Shown in pieces: positions 1 to 6,705 of a stretch of DNA of 32,158 bases; the stretch's first letter is position 1, and each line of letters opens with the position of its first letter. The DNA is taken from contig JAGONM010000038.1 in the NCBI GenBank assembly GCA_017993055.1, positions 1 to 32,158 on the forward strand, given 5' to 3'. The stretch comes from Armatimonadota bacterium. Its GTDB lineage: Bacteria; Armatimonadota; UBA5829; DTJY01. Below the pieces are notes generated by a model that saw nothing but the letters and a program-made list of their open reading frames with translations, searched no databases and was not told the DNA's origin. Both the position numbers and the translations under genes were made by a program.

Positions 1-114
1 CTGCGAAAGTATCGTCGTCATCGCCGACGTCAGCGACGTCTTGCCGTGGTCAACGTGGCCGATCGTTCCCACGTTTACGTGCGGCTTTGTCCTCTCAAAC
101 CGCTGCTTAGCCAT
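1..114 (-). CDS. tuf: Elongation factor Tu, N-terminal part (runs off the window)
   Basis: EF-Tu is the GTPase that carries aminoacyl-tRNA to the ribosome. Only the first 38 codons are present, reading off the left edge. They begin [19 protein letters not shown] and contain the G1 P-loop GHVDHGKT, a hallmark of EF-Tu. The residues after the P-loop read [10 protein letters not shown], slightly different from the common TLTAAIT. The ATG at 114 is preceded on the minus strand by GGAGG with an 8-base spacer, a strong ribosome binding site. The gene follows three tRNA genes on the same strand, resembling the thrU-tyrU-glyT-thrT-tufB arrangement of Escherichia coli but without tRNA-Gly. The identification is firm although the gene is partial. 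Confidence 0.95.
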   Translation of the reverse strand, partial: MAKQRFERTKPHVNVGTIGHVDHGKTSLTSAMTTILSQ

Positions 115-202
115 CTTTTATGCCTCCATAGATGAGAATCGGGCGGCGCCCCGGTGCGGGGGATAACGCCGCTTTGTTGCTTTGTCCGCCGCCGGCAAAA
201 AA

Positions 203-277
203 TGGAGCCCACGATGGGAATCGGACCCATGACCTCCTCTTTACCAAAGAGGTGCGCTGCCTCTGCGCCACGTGGGC
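203..277 (-). tRNA. tRNA-Thr (anticodon GGT)
   Basis: The minus strand folds as a full cloverleaf. The 7-bp acceptor stem pairs GCCCACG with CGTGGGC. The anticodon stem CCTCT/AGAGG closes the loop TTGGTAA, giving anticodon GGT. The T arm carries GTCCGATTC-type sequence, and discriminator T plus an encoded CCA end the gene. It lies 88 bases upstream of tuf and is probably co-transcribed with it. Confidence 0.95.
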
Positions 278-312
278 GTACTTTATGCCGCCAGCAGATA
301 TGTCATGCAAAA

Positions 313-333
313 CGCCCGGCCTCGCATCGGGCG
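313..333 (-). terminator. Weak terminator-like or processing hairpin between tRNA-Tyr and tRNA-Thr(GGT)
   Basis: On the minus strand CGCCCG and CGGGCG pair around a 9-base loop and are followed by TTTT. The short stem and four T residues make it a marginal intrinsic terminator. It could equally be a spacer hairpin used in tRNA processing. The spacer (278-351) holds no tRNA-Gly, which occupies a comparable place in the E. coli locus. Confidence 0.3.
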
Positions 334-351
334 ACTTCGGGCACTCAGTGA

Positions 352-436
<85 letters not shown>

Positions 437-450
437 ATATTCAGACGCAA

Positions 451-479
451 ATTCGAAGCTCGAAATCCGAAGTTCGAAT
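451..479. repeat. TTCGAA-rich imperfect palindrome in the tRNA spacer
   Basis: The 44-base spacer between tRNA-Thr(TGT) and tRNA-Tyr is mostly one element. ATTCGAA at 451-457 is inverted as TTCGAAT at 473-479, with internal CTCGAAATCCGAAG units between them. The ends are perfect inverted repeats of 7 bp. Elements of this TTCGAA/TCCGAA style recall small dispersed repeats of environmental bacterial genomes, but only one copy is visible here. Confidence 0.5.
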
Positions 480-480
480 C

Positions 481-556
481 TGGAGCCGACGATGGGACTC
501 GAACCCGCAACCTGAGGTTTACAAAACCCCTGCTCTGCCAATTGAGCTACGTCGGC
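481..556 (-). tRNA. tRNA-Thr (anticodon TGT)
   Basis: Full cloverleaf on the minus strand. The acceptor stem pairs GCCGACG with CGTCGGC, and the anticodon loop TTTGTAA gives anticodon TGT. The T loop is TTCGAGT, and discriminator T plus CCA are encoded. Its 5' end lies one base after the sigH stop codon, so this tRNA is probably released by RNase P from a transcript that also carries sigH. Confidence 0.95.
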
Positions 557-557
557 G

Positions 558-1196
558 CTAATCCCCTCCGATGTGCCGGCCTATCTTACGCTTGACACGC
601 TGGAGGGCGTTATCAACTGATTTCGTCCGGCATGTCAGCATCGCCGCCATCTCGCGGTAAGACATGCCTTCAAGGTACCATCTCAGCACCCGGGACTCCA
701 AGTCGCTGAGTTCATCGTACTCCCCGCCTCGGAAGAAGTCCTGCGCCTGCATATCCACAACGACGTGCTCGGGATCGGCTACGCAGGAATCAGGTATCAC
801 GTCAATCAGGGAGCCTTCCGACTCCCCGTCCGGCGGTGTGCCGTGGAGCGATACATACCGGTTCAGAGGTATGTGCTTCTGCCTGGTCGCTGTCTTGACG
901 GCGGTGATGATCTGCCGGGTCACACAGAGTTCCGCGAAGGCGCGAAAACGCGAGAGCCTGTCGCTCCGGAAATCCCGGATCGCCTTGTAGAGGCCTATCA
1001 TGCCTTCCTGGACCACGTCCTCGTGGTCGGCCCCCGCAAGGAAATAGGATCTGGCCTTCCCTTCGACAAGACTCCTGTACTTGCTTAACAGGTGCTCCGC
1101 GGCTTCTTCGCTGCCGTCCCTGGCATGCAGAGCGACGACCTCGTCCGGCATACCCCGGAAGCCGTCGGGCACTCCGCACTCGGATGCCCTATCCAT
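558..1196 (-). CDS. sigH: RNA polymerase sigma factor, SigH (sigma-30) type
   Basis: A 212-residue sigma-70 family factor that closely resembles Bacillus SigH. Region 2 (about residues 36-106) contains KARSYFLAGADHEDVVQEGM, FRAFAELCVTRQIITAVKTA and TRQKHIPLNRYVSL. Region 4 (about 160-206) ends in the helix-turn-helix KSVDNALQRVKRKI. The ATG at 1196 was chosen because GGGAG lies about 10 bases upstream; a GTG three bases earlier (1199) is possible. The longer frame starting at 1310 would begin inside a leader hairpin at the probable transcript start. In Firmicutes SigH controls competence and early sporulation, and here it adjoins a pseudopilin operon and vanW. The regulon in this organism is unknown. 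The stop codon abuts the tRNA-Thr gene. Confidence 0.93.
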   Translation of the reverse strand: MDRASECGVPDGFRGMPDEVVALHARDGSEEAAEHLLSKYRSLVEGKARSYFLAGADHEDVVQEGMIGLYKAIRDFRSDRLSRFRAFAELCVTRQIITAVKTATRQKHIPLNRYVSLHGTPPDGESEGSLIDVIPDSCVADPEHVVVDMQAQDFFRGGEYDELSDLESRVLRWYLEGMSYREMAAMLTCRTKSVDNALQRVKRKIGRHIGGD

Positions 1197-1279
1197 CACC
1201 AGCACACTCCCTACCGGAGTTGAGCAAGGTCCCTGGGGATGTAGCTCCCAGCCAAATGCGAAACCAGTATTCAGTTTTT

Positions 1280-1312
1280 GAGTGTCCGGTACGTAACTTC
1301 TACCGGACACTC
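1280..1312 (-). promoter_or_regulatory. Perfect 12-bp hairpin at the 5' end of the sigH leader
   Basis: GAGTGTCCGGTA (1280-1291) is inverted exactly at 1301-1312 around a 9-base loop. The probable transcription start is near 1316, so the mRNA would begin almost directly with this stem. It is not an intrinsic terminator: on the minus strand it is followed by AAAAA, not T. It could stabilise the transcript, bind a regulator as DNA, or control the roughly 120-base leader. Confidence 0.6.
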
Positions 1313-1322
1313 ACGCTGGTAC

Positions 1323-1351
1323 ATTATAGGCGGGAGAATGCGCGTTGTCAA
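1323..1351 (-). promoter_or_regulatory. Consensus sigma-70 promoter of sigH
   Basis: On the minus strand TTGACA (1351-1346) and TATAAT (1328-1323) are separated by exactly 17 bases. Both hexamers match the consensus at all six positions, which is exceptional in this GC-rich sequence. The expected start is near 1316, giving a leader of about 120 bases to the sigH ATG. It may also serve the tRNA-tuf genes downstream. Confidence 0.88.
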
Positions 1352-1389
1352 TACTTCCGCAGATTTTTTCACGCCGGACGGTCCTCGGG

Positions 1390-2718
1390 CTACATCTCGG
1401 CGCCGCCCGACACGCGGATGATCCGGGTCTCCGGGGCATAGACGTCGCGCGAGACGAGTTCCCTCGACACAACTCTGCCGCCCTCGCTGACGACCCGGTA
1501 GATGGTGATCCGATGACCGGACCGGCCCGCCTGCGCCACGACGCTCTTGCCGGGTTCGATGCCGTCATCCACCTGCCTGACCGTCCGCGCCGAGACGACG
1601 GAGTGCCCCTCCGCGACTATCGCCACCTTGCGGCCGTCGTGCCGGCGCCCGAAGATCGTGACGTTGACGGTCTTTTCGCCGACGGACGCCGAAATGTATA
1701 TCGGCGCATCAGTGTCGTTGCGGAACTTGAGGTCTATGTTCGGCGCGACGGTGGCGTCTCTCCCGACGGGCGCGTATACGACCGGGCGCGAGTGGTGCGA
1801 GCGGCGGAGAATCTTCAGGTTGGCGAGCAGCGCGGCATTGTAGACGGTGGTGGAGACCTGGCACACCCCGCCGCCGGTGCCCGACTCGACGCGTCCCTCT
1901 ACAAACATCTTGGCGTCCCGGAAGCCGGACTTCCGATCGCGCGGGCCGACTACCTGGTTGTAGCTGAAATCCCCGCCGGGCTTGATGATAGTGCCGTCCA
2001 GCGCCCGGCATGCGACCCTGAGGTTGTGGCTCCGGTCGCGCTCCCAGGAGTTGTACGGCGTCGAGTACGAGCCGGCGACGCCGTCGATGCCCTCGAGATC
2101 GGATGACTTGACCTTCGGGGCGCTCGTCTCGACCGCAAGGTCCACCTCTGTCCGCCCGGAGTTGATCGCAGCGACGAGCCGCGCCGTGCTCTCCTCGATC
2201 TTCAGGCGGATGCCGGGCTTCTCGGGCCGGATGACTACCGAGCCGTCGTAGGAGACCGGCCTTGCGTTCTCGGGGTCTCTATTGATGTTCGTCGCAGCCG
2301 CCCGCAGGAACTCCGACGCCGCCGATTCGTCGAAGTCGTACTTCATAGGCAGGTCTACGGGCGCGCGCCGGGCGGCGATGACCTCGGCCAGCCGCCGAAA
2401 CAGGTTGCCCCGCCTTCCGTACCCGAAGGCGGAATCGGCGGCCGCGCGCACGTTCACCGTGCCGCCGAGTTCGGCGACGGAGACGGCCGTTGACTCACCG
2501 GCATAGCGGAGATCGAGCCGCCGCGACCCGGCCTCGGCCGCGAGCAGGCCTATGCGCTGGGACGCCTGGTCGGGCGTCATGTTGCTCAGGTCGGCCCCGG
2601 CGAGACGCACTCCGGGGTAGACGCGGCCGCCGCCGAGCAGATATGCCGCCGTTCCCGCGAAGAGAACGGCCGCTGCTGCCAGAATCACCGACGCTATCCT
2701 GATCCTGCGAACGAACAC
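1390..2718 (-). CDS. VanW family protein with N-terminal membrane anchor
   Basis: A 442-residue protein. Residues 8-30 form a hydrophobic signal anchor, so the rest is probably exported. Residues 35-200 resemble the putative peptidoglycan-binding domain often paired with VanW (YoaR type). The VanW domain runs from about 216 to 360, with PGGDFSYNQVVGPR (247-260), GGGVCQVSTTVYNAAL (282-297), SHHSRPV and VGRDATV. The remaining C-terminus is beta-rich. VanW proteins are envelope proteins of uncertain biochemistry, linked in Firmicutes to glycopeptide resistance loci and spores. The start is a GTG with GAGG nine bases upstream. It reads toward sigH and may be only weakly coupled to the pilin operon because a terminator lies just before it. 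Confidence 0.9.
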   Translation of the reverse strand: MFVRRIRIASVILAAAAVLFAGTAAYLLGGGRVYPGVRLAGADLSNMTPDQASQRIGLLAAEAGSRRLDLRYAGESTAVSVAELGGTVNVRAAADSAFGYGRRGNLFRRLAEVIAARRAPVDLPMKYDFDESAASEFLRAAATNINRDPENARPVSYDGSVVIRPEKPGIRLKIEESTARLVAAINSGRTEVDLAVETSAPKVKSSDLEGIDGVAGSYSTPYNSWERDRSHNLRVACRALDGTIIKPGGDFSYNQVVGPRDRKSGFRDAKMFVEGRVESGTGGGVCQVSTTVYNAALLANLKILRRSHHSRPVVYAPVGRDATVAPNIDLKFRNDTDAPIYISASVGEKTVNVTIFGRRHDGRKVAIVAEGHSVVSARTVRQVDDGIEPGKSVVAQAGRSGHRITIYRVVSEGGRVVSRELVSRDVYAPETRIIRVSGGAEM

Positions 2719-2735
2719 CGTACAGCACCTCGACC

Positions 2736-2774
2736 AAAGAAAAGGCCCCTCGCCGCGCGGAGCGGTGAAAGGCC
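2736..2774 (-). terminator. Intrinsic terminator just upstream of vanW
   Basis: On the minus strand 13 bases (2774-2762) pair with 2756-2744 around a 5-base loop, with two G-T wobbles and one mismatch, and TTTTCTTT follows. It ends about 7 bases before the GAGG ribosome binding site of vanW. It can terminate the pilin operon. Since a candidate vanW promoter lies upstream of it, it could also act as a leader attenuator. Confidence 0.75.
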
Positions 2775-2792
2775 GAAAACCTTCCTGGCTTC

Positions 2793-2821
2793 AATATAGC
2801 ACGATTCACGAGGCGGCACAA
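2793..2821 (-). promoter_or_regulatory. Candidate promoter of vanW
   Basis: TTGTGC (2821-2816) and TATATT (2798-2793) are separated by 17 bases on the minus strand. The -10 box matches five of six positions; the -35 box keeps TTG and the final C. The expected start near 2786 places the terminator hairpin 2774-2744 inside the leader. Confidence 0.5.
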
Positions 2822-2825
2822 GACG

Positions 2826-4484
2826 TCAGAGCCGACGCCAGCTCACGACCTGGACGGATGTGACCGCCTCGTCGGCGCCGGGCATGCCGGGCGGCAGGTT
2901 CCTGGAGAGCAGGGGAACCTGGTATATGTTCGGCACGTTGGTGCCCATGTCGAAGTAGTTGGCCACGTACGTTCCCGCGAACTGGTTCTGTTTCGCGCTG
3001 ACGATCTTTCTCTGGGCGTACCACGCTCCGGCGCCGCTCAGTTGGGACTCGCCCGATCCGGTAGCGAACTCGATATCGCGACCGGCAATGCAGCCCAGGG
3101 CATCGGTCGTCGGGAAGGTGTTTATCGGCAGAACGCTGCAGTGCACGCGGATGTCCCCCTCCACGAAGAAGGTCCCCCTGCCCTGGTAGCTGAGCGCTTC
3201 GTTCTTCTTCGCCAGATCGAGGCTTCCGGTAAGACGAACGATCCCGTTTATCGTGACAGTCTTGGCAACCGCGTTCCAGGTCATGGAGTTGACGCCGTCG
3301 GTCATCGTGAACGAAGCGATACTGCTGTCGAGCTTCGTGATCGGCACGACCATCGCCCGCGATCGCAGGTAGGCCGCATACGTAGCATAGCTGAGCCCCG
3401 TGTTGGGGTTCGTGTAAGGGTCCAGCAGGCTCGGGAACGTGATTCGGTCGCCGAGGTCGTAACCCTGGCTGTGGCCGTTGTCGGAGTAGATGTTCGACGA
3501 GCCCTTGTTGCCGCCGTAGCCGTCGGTCACATACACTCCGTCGAGAGTGTCCTTCAACAGATTGCCCGTGTTGTTGGGAGAGCCGACTGTGGCCGCACCC
3601 GAGAGGTTGACCATGCCGTGCTTGACGCGTAGCTCGGCGTTGAGGCTCTCCACGAGTTGGCCGCCGTAGCTCACGCTGGAGAGAGGAGGAACCTTGGCGC
3701 GCAACGCGGCGGGCATGCCGTTGTAGTTGTTGCCGATGTAGGCTCGCCCGCTCAGGTCGGCGGCGACGTCCAGGTCGGTGGCCGTAAGAGGCTCGTCGTA
3801 GTAGCCGTTCATGTTGCTGTCCTGGAACGGCTCGGCCGGGGTCCAGACGCCGTTGCCGTCCGTATCGGTGAAGGTCTCCCCGCGTCCAGGCTCGAAAACG
3901 CCGTTCCCATTCGTGTCCGTGAAAGGCTCCTCGTCATCCCAGACCCCGTTTCCGTTCAGGTCGGAAAACGGGTCTCCCTCGCCGAGTATGTGCACGGAGC
4001 CGCGGATGTCCACGTTGCCGTTGATGCCTCTGCCGGACTGCCCGACGCCGGCGAAAATCGCGTTGTCCCAGATGCCGATGGACCCGGTGCTGACCCGCAC
4101 GCGAACCCTTTCGGTTATCCCGCGGTACGTTGCGACCGACGTCACCGAGGCGCCCCGGCTGCTGCCTCCGCCGTCCGGCACTACGGTGTACCGCCCGGTC
4201 GAACCTTCGATCAGTTGGCCGAGCGTCTCGGTGTCGTCGGCGCTCATGTACGGGATGTATCCGCCGTTGCCCTCGGCCGCGGCGATGATCTGGGCGATGG
4301 CGTACTCCACGCCGGCCTCGGCCAGGTGGAAGGCCACCGCGCGGTCCGCGTCCCTGCGCGCCCGGACCATATTGGTGGTGGTAAGGCTTATGTAGGCGAG
4401 GGCCAGCATGGAGATCATCATCATCACCATGATGCTGGTCATGAGCGCCGACCCGGATCGGGAAGCGATCGTCCTTCGTATCAT
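2826..4484 (-). CDS. PilX-like pilus assembly protein with calcium-loop-like repeats
   Basis: A 552-residue protein, last gene of the pseudopilin operon. Residues 12-37 are a single hydrophobic segment followed by RARRDADRAVAFHLAEAG (about 41-58), typical of the PilX/GspK N-terminal domain, so it is probably a large minor pseudopilin. The body is predicted to be beta-rich and extracellular. Residues 175-234 hold four tandem units of about 14-17 residues: DLNGNGVWDDEEPF, DTNGNGVFEPGRGETF, DTDGNGVWTPAEPF and DSNMNGYYDEPLT. These match the acidic DxNxNG calcium loop of EF-hand and dockerin modules. Calcium binding is inferred. The ATG at 4484 has GGAGG further upstream and AGG closer. No close whole-length relative was recognised. 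Confidence 0.8.
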   Translation of the reverse strand: MIRRTIASRSGSALMTSIMVMMMISMLALAYISLTTTNMVRARRDADRAVAFHLAEAGVEYAIAQIIAAAEGNGGYIPYMSADDTETLGQLIEGSTGRYTVVPDGGGSSRGASVTSVATYRGITERVRVRVSTGSIGIWDNAIFAGVGQSGRGINGNVDIRGSVHILGEGDPFSDLNGNGVWDDEEPFTDTNGNGVFEPGRGETFTDTDGNGVWTPAEPFQDSNMNGYYDEPLTATDLDVAADLSGRAYIGNNYNGMPAALRAKVPPLSSVSYGGQLVESLNAELRVKHGMVNLSGAATVGSPNNTGNLLKDTLDGVYVTDGYGGNKGSSNIYSDNGHSQGYDLGDRITFPSLLDPYTNPNTGLSYATYAAYLRSRAMVVPITKLDSSIASFTMTDGVNSMTWNAVAKTVTINGIVRLTGSLDLAKKNEALSYQGRGTFFVEGDIRVHCSVLPINTFPTTDALGCIAGRDIEFATGSGESQLSGAGAWYAQRKIVSAKQNQFAGTYVANYFDMGTNVPNIYQVPLLSRNLPPGMPGADEAVTSVQVVSWRRL

Positions 4485-4538
4485 TCTACCTACACTCCCT
4501 CCTGCCTGCGGAAGAACCGCCCAGGAATGCGCCTTCCG

Positions 4539-5093
4539 CTACCTGTTGCGCAGAGAGACGCTCTGCTGAATGAGATCCGGGTTTATCCCCACGTTCTCGG
4601 ACTCTACGCCTCGCATGGCAAGCCGAACCATGGTGGTACCGCTCAAACTGAACTCGAAGCTGCGGAGGTGCGAGGCGAGGCGGGTGCGGCTGCCGTCAAC
4701 GCGTTTCCACAGTGTGTTGTCGCCGTTCTCGACCGGGGATTCCGTCCCGTTGTCGCCGGAGAGGTAGTATTCGACCAGGTCGCCTGCAACCGTGCGCTGG
4801 TATGATCCGGTGTAGGAGTCGAAGCGGGGGAACTGCACGAACAGGTGGCCGTTCTGCTCGTAGGCTGACTGCCCCTCCTGCATCTCGGTAGCGATCTTGC
4901 GCATGGCCAGGCTGCCGTACATGTTGGCGGTCGTCCCGCTAGTTCCTATGCGCCACAGTCGGGAAGTGCTCCCGAACAGCGCCACGGTACCGACCAGCAC
5001 CATTACGAGCAGTCCGGACGCGACGATCACCTCGATCAGCGAGAAACCGCCCCGTCTTCGTATCAGTGAGAGATGTGCTTCTGATTTGCTCAT
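4539..5093 (-). CDS. PilW/GspJ-like minor pseudopilin
   Basis: A 184-residue prepilin. After a short basic leader comes the cleavage/methylation motif RRGGFSLIEVIVASGLLVM (from residue 13), where processing would occur between Gly and Phe and the conserved Glu is at position +5. A transmembrane helix of about 20 residues follows. The C-terminal region is beta-rich with a FEFSLSGTTMVRLAMRG stretch, as in GspJ/PilW proteins. GAGG overlapping the end of the preceding gene precedes the ATG by five bases, so translation is coupled. The role, as an initiating or tip subunit of a type IV pilus or type II secretion pseudopilus, is inferred from the family. Confidence 0.88.
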   Translation of the reverse strand: MSKSEAHLSLIRRRGGFSLIEVIVASGLLVMVLVGTVALFGSTSRLWRIGTSGTTANMYGSLAMRKIATEMQEGQSAYEQNGHLFVQFPRFDSYTGSYQRTVAGDLVEYYLSGDNGTESPVENGDNTLWKRVDGSRTRLASHLRSFEFSLSGTTMVRLAMRGVESENVGINPDLIQQSVSLRNR

Positions 5094-5100
5094 TGGAGCC

Positions 5101-5496
5101 TCAACTGTGATCGCTTATCAGCGTTGACATGTGGACGGTGCCTCCGACCATGCGGTAGCCGCCCCATGTGATCGTCACGTCAATCTTCTTGATATTCGCG
5201 CCGAAATCTTCGATAGTGGTGGTCTGCTGCGCGCCCGGCAGTTCGGCCGGGACGCTCACCTCGGATGTGCCGTCGAGCAGATTGGCGTAACCGGCCGACC
5301 GTTTCTCCTCGATCGTCTGCTGGGCGAGGCCCATCGCGTAGGACATGTGCACGGCCTTGATGCGGGATATCTGCGCGCTGGGGAACGCCGCCGCGAATAT
5401 GAGTGCGCTGAACGAAAGCACGAGAATCACCAGCAGCACCTCTACCATGGTGAAGCCCCCGCACTTTCGCTTCGGTTTTCCGATCATCGGCTGCAT
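5101..5496 (-). CDS. PilV/GspI-like minor pseudopilin
   Basis: A 131-residue prepilin with basic leader, cleavage motif KCGGFTMVEVLLVILVLSFS and one N-terminal transmembrane helix. The segment AMGLAQQTIEEKRSAGY is typical of GspI/PilV proteins. The ATG at 5496 was chosen over an upstream in-frame TTG at 5508 because GGAGG overlaps that TTG and lies five bases before the ATG. It follows the two GspG-like genes and precedes the PilW-like gene by a few bases, giving a G-G-V-W-X order on the transcript. Confidence 0.88.
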   Translation of the reverse strand: MQPMIGKPKRKCGGFTMVEVLLVILVLSFSALIFAAAFPSAQISRIKAVHMSYAMGLAQQTIEEKRSAGYANLLDGTSEVSVPAELPGAQQTTTIEDFGANIKKIDVTITWGGYRMVGGTVHMSTLISDHS

Positions 5497-5557
5497 AAGC
5501 GCCTCCAACTCTGGCTGCCGCCCGGTCGGATTCTACGGATGCCGCAGAACGCCGGGC

Positions 5558-5908
5558 TCATGGGCAGATGTGCTTGCCCCCGACTGAGCACAGCGGGTCC
5601 TCGCCGACCGCCCGGATGGTGTACTCCCCGCCGCCCGGACACTCCGGCATCTCCTTGATGTAGTCCGGGTATATGTCCGGCCACTCCGGAACTCCCCCGG
5701 CCGACTGGTGGGTTGACATCGCCCAGGTCTCCTTGGCGTACTTGATCTGGCGGAGTTGGGCGCAGCAGGATCTCGCCTGAGACCTGGTTCTCGCCCCGAC
5801 GAACGCCGGGATGGCGATGGCGGTCAGAACGGAGATGACCAGGACGACGATCATCATCTCGAGCAGTGAGAAGCCTTGCCTGTTCTTCAGTCGAAGGGTT
5901 CGAGACAT
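5558..5908 (-). CDS. GspG-like pseudopilin, second copy
   Basis: A 116-residue prepilin with motif RQGFSLLEMMIVVLVISVL and the IAIPAFVGARTRSQ segment usual for class I GspG-like proteins. It resembles the upstream pilin (6066-6446) over most of its length: QLRQIKYAKETWAM corresponds to NLKQIDAAKEQWAM, and PECPGGGEY to PTCPSDGEY. The two are therefore probably tandem duplicates. The ATG at 5908 was chosen because it gives a short basic leader; a longer frame starting at 5965 has no prepilin character in its extra 19 residues. Cysteines at C-C (residues about 52-53) and near the end may form disulfides. Confidence 0.88.
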   Translation of the reverse strand: MSRTLRLKNRQGFSLLEMMIVVLVISVLTAIAIPAFVGARTRSQARSCCAQLRQIKYAKETWAMSTHQSAGGVPEWPDIYPDYIKEMPECPGGGEYTIRAVGEDPLCSVGGKHICP

Positions 5909-6017
5909 TCTGTATTGCCCCCGGATGTTGGTGCATCCCTCATATGCGAACAGGCCCCCGGACACGCCGCGCGGAGCATTCCGGAACGACGATGAAGGCG
6001 GCCTGCGCAGAGAAGCG

Positions 6018-6050
6018 CGGGGCCGGACGCCCGAGGGGAATCCGGCCCCG
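6018..6050 (-). repeat. Perfect 10-bp inverted repeat between the two GspG-like genes
   Basis: CGGGGCCGGA (6018-6027) is inverted exactly at 6041-6050 around a 13-base loop. It lies just after the stop codon of the first pilin gene. There is no T-run on the minus strand, so it is not a canonical terminator. It may be an RNA-stabilising or attenuating hairpin that raises the level of the first, presumably major, pilin relative to the minor ones. Confidence 0.55.
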
Positions 6051-6065
6051 GAATCTCACCAACGA

Positions 6066-6446
6066 CTAGTCTAGGACGTGGTCGTCCGTAGTGGCATCAC
6101 CGTTCGCACCGACCGTACACGTCGGCGCGGTCGTCATGTCGTTCGCGGCATACTCGCCGTCGGACGGACAAGTCGGCTCGGTCTTGATGTAGGCGTCTAC
6201 GCCCACGAGATCGTCCGGCCAAGTTGGGGTTGCGTCCGACCCAGCCTTGGTGTCCATCGCCCACTGTTCCTTCGCGGCGTCAATCTGCTTCAGGTTCGAC
6301 ACGCATGCCTTGGCACGGGACGTCTCCCTCGCCTTGATGAAGTTCGGCACCGCGATCGCGAGCAGAATACCGATGATCAGGACGACGATCATGATCTCGA
6401 TAAGGGTGAAACCCTTCTCGCCGCGTCTCTCTCTGATTGCCTTCAC
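6066..6446 (-). CDS. GspG-like (major) pseudopilin
   Basis: A 126-residue prepilin, first gene of the pilin operon. The leader MKAIRERRGEKG is followed by FTLIEIMIVVLIIGILLAIA, an almost ideal type IV prepilin/GspG N-terminus with the +5 Glu and a single transmembrane helix. The C-terminal part contains NLKQIDAAKEQWAM, a pattern common in pseudopilins of environmental bacteria, then PTCPSDGEY. The GTG start at 6446 is preceded by AGGAGGTG, the strongest ribosome binding site of the operon, fitting a highly made major subunit. No assembly ATPase, prepilin peptidase or secretin gene is in the window. Whether it builds a type II secretion pseudopilus or a pilus cannot be decided here. Confidence 0.92.
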   Translation of the reverse strand: MKAIRERRGEKGFTLIEIMIVVLIIGILLAIAVPNFIKARETSRAKACVSNLKQIDAAKEQWAMDTKAGSDATPTWPDDLVGVDAYIKTEPTCPSDGEYAANDMTTAPTCTVGANGDATTDDHVLD

Positions 6447-6705
6447 TCGTACACCTCCTGGATTTTGTCGCCGGCGCGTGGTCGGCGAAGATCTCCGGCG
6501 GCCGCCCGATGCTCCGAGCAGGACGCCTGTGAAGCTTTATCCGCAATTAGTATGGCAGCAGAGCTTCAAGTGCATTGTTCCACAGCGCATAGCGCCATTC
6601 ACAATGTTTTTCGCCGACCACGAACATCTGCGGATGATGCTCCAGGAGAGATTATCGGCACGGGATCGCCGAGACTGGAGAGAATGGGGGAGGACCGGGG
6701 CGCAC

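Noticed and set aside
278-351. A tRNA-Gly between tRNA-Tyr and tRNA-Thr(GGT), as in E. coli
   Set aside because: No cloverleaf, anticodon arm or T loop can be drawn; only a short hairpin is present.
1280-1312. The sigH leader hairpin as an intrinsic terminator
   Set aside because: There is no T-run after the stem on either strand; on the minus strand AAAAA follows.
2495-2821. A minus-strand frame containing GAFSLVEVL, which looks like another prepilin signal
   Set aside because: The motif is translated from the terminator and ribosome binding site before vanW. It is not followed by a hydrophobic helix but by YGVRSQDQDS, and the frame then runs inside vanW in the wrong phase.
6447-6705. A cyclic-di-GMP riboswitch or clear promoter upstream of the pilin operon
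   Set aside because: Neither the conserved riboswitch core sequences nor a well-spaced -35/-10 pair could be found. The 259 bases hold only weak AT-rich patches near 6540-6610, where a promoter may lie.
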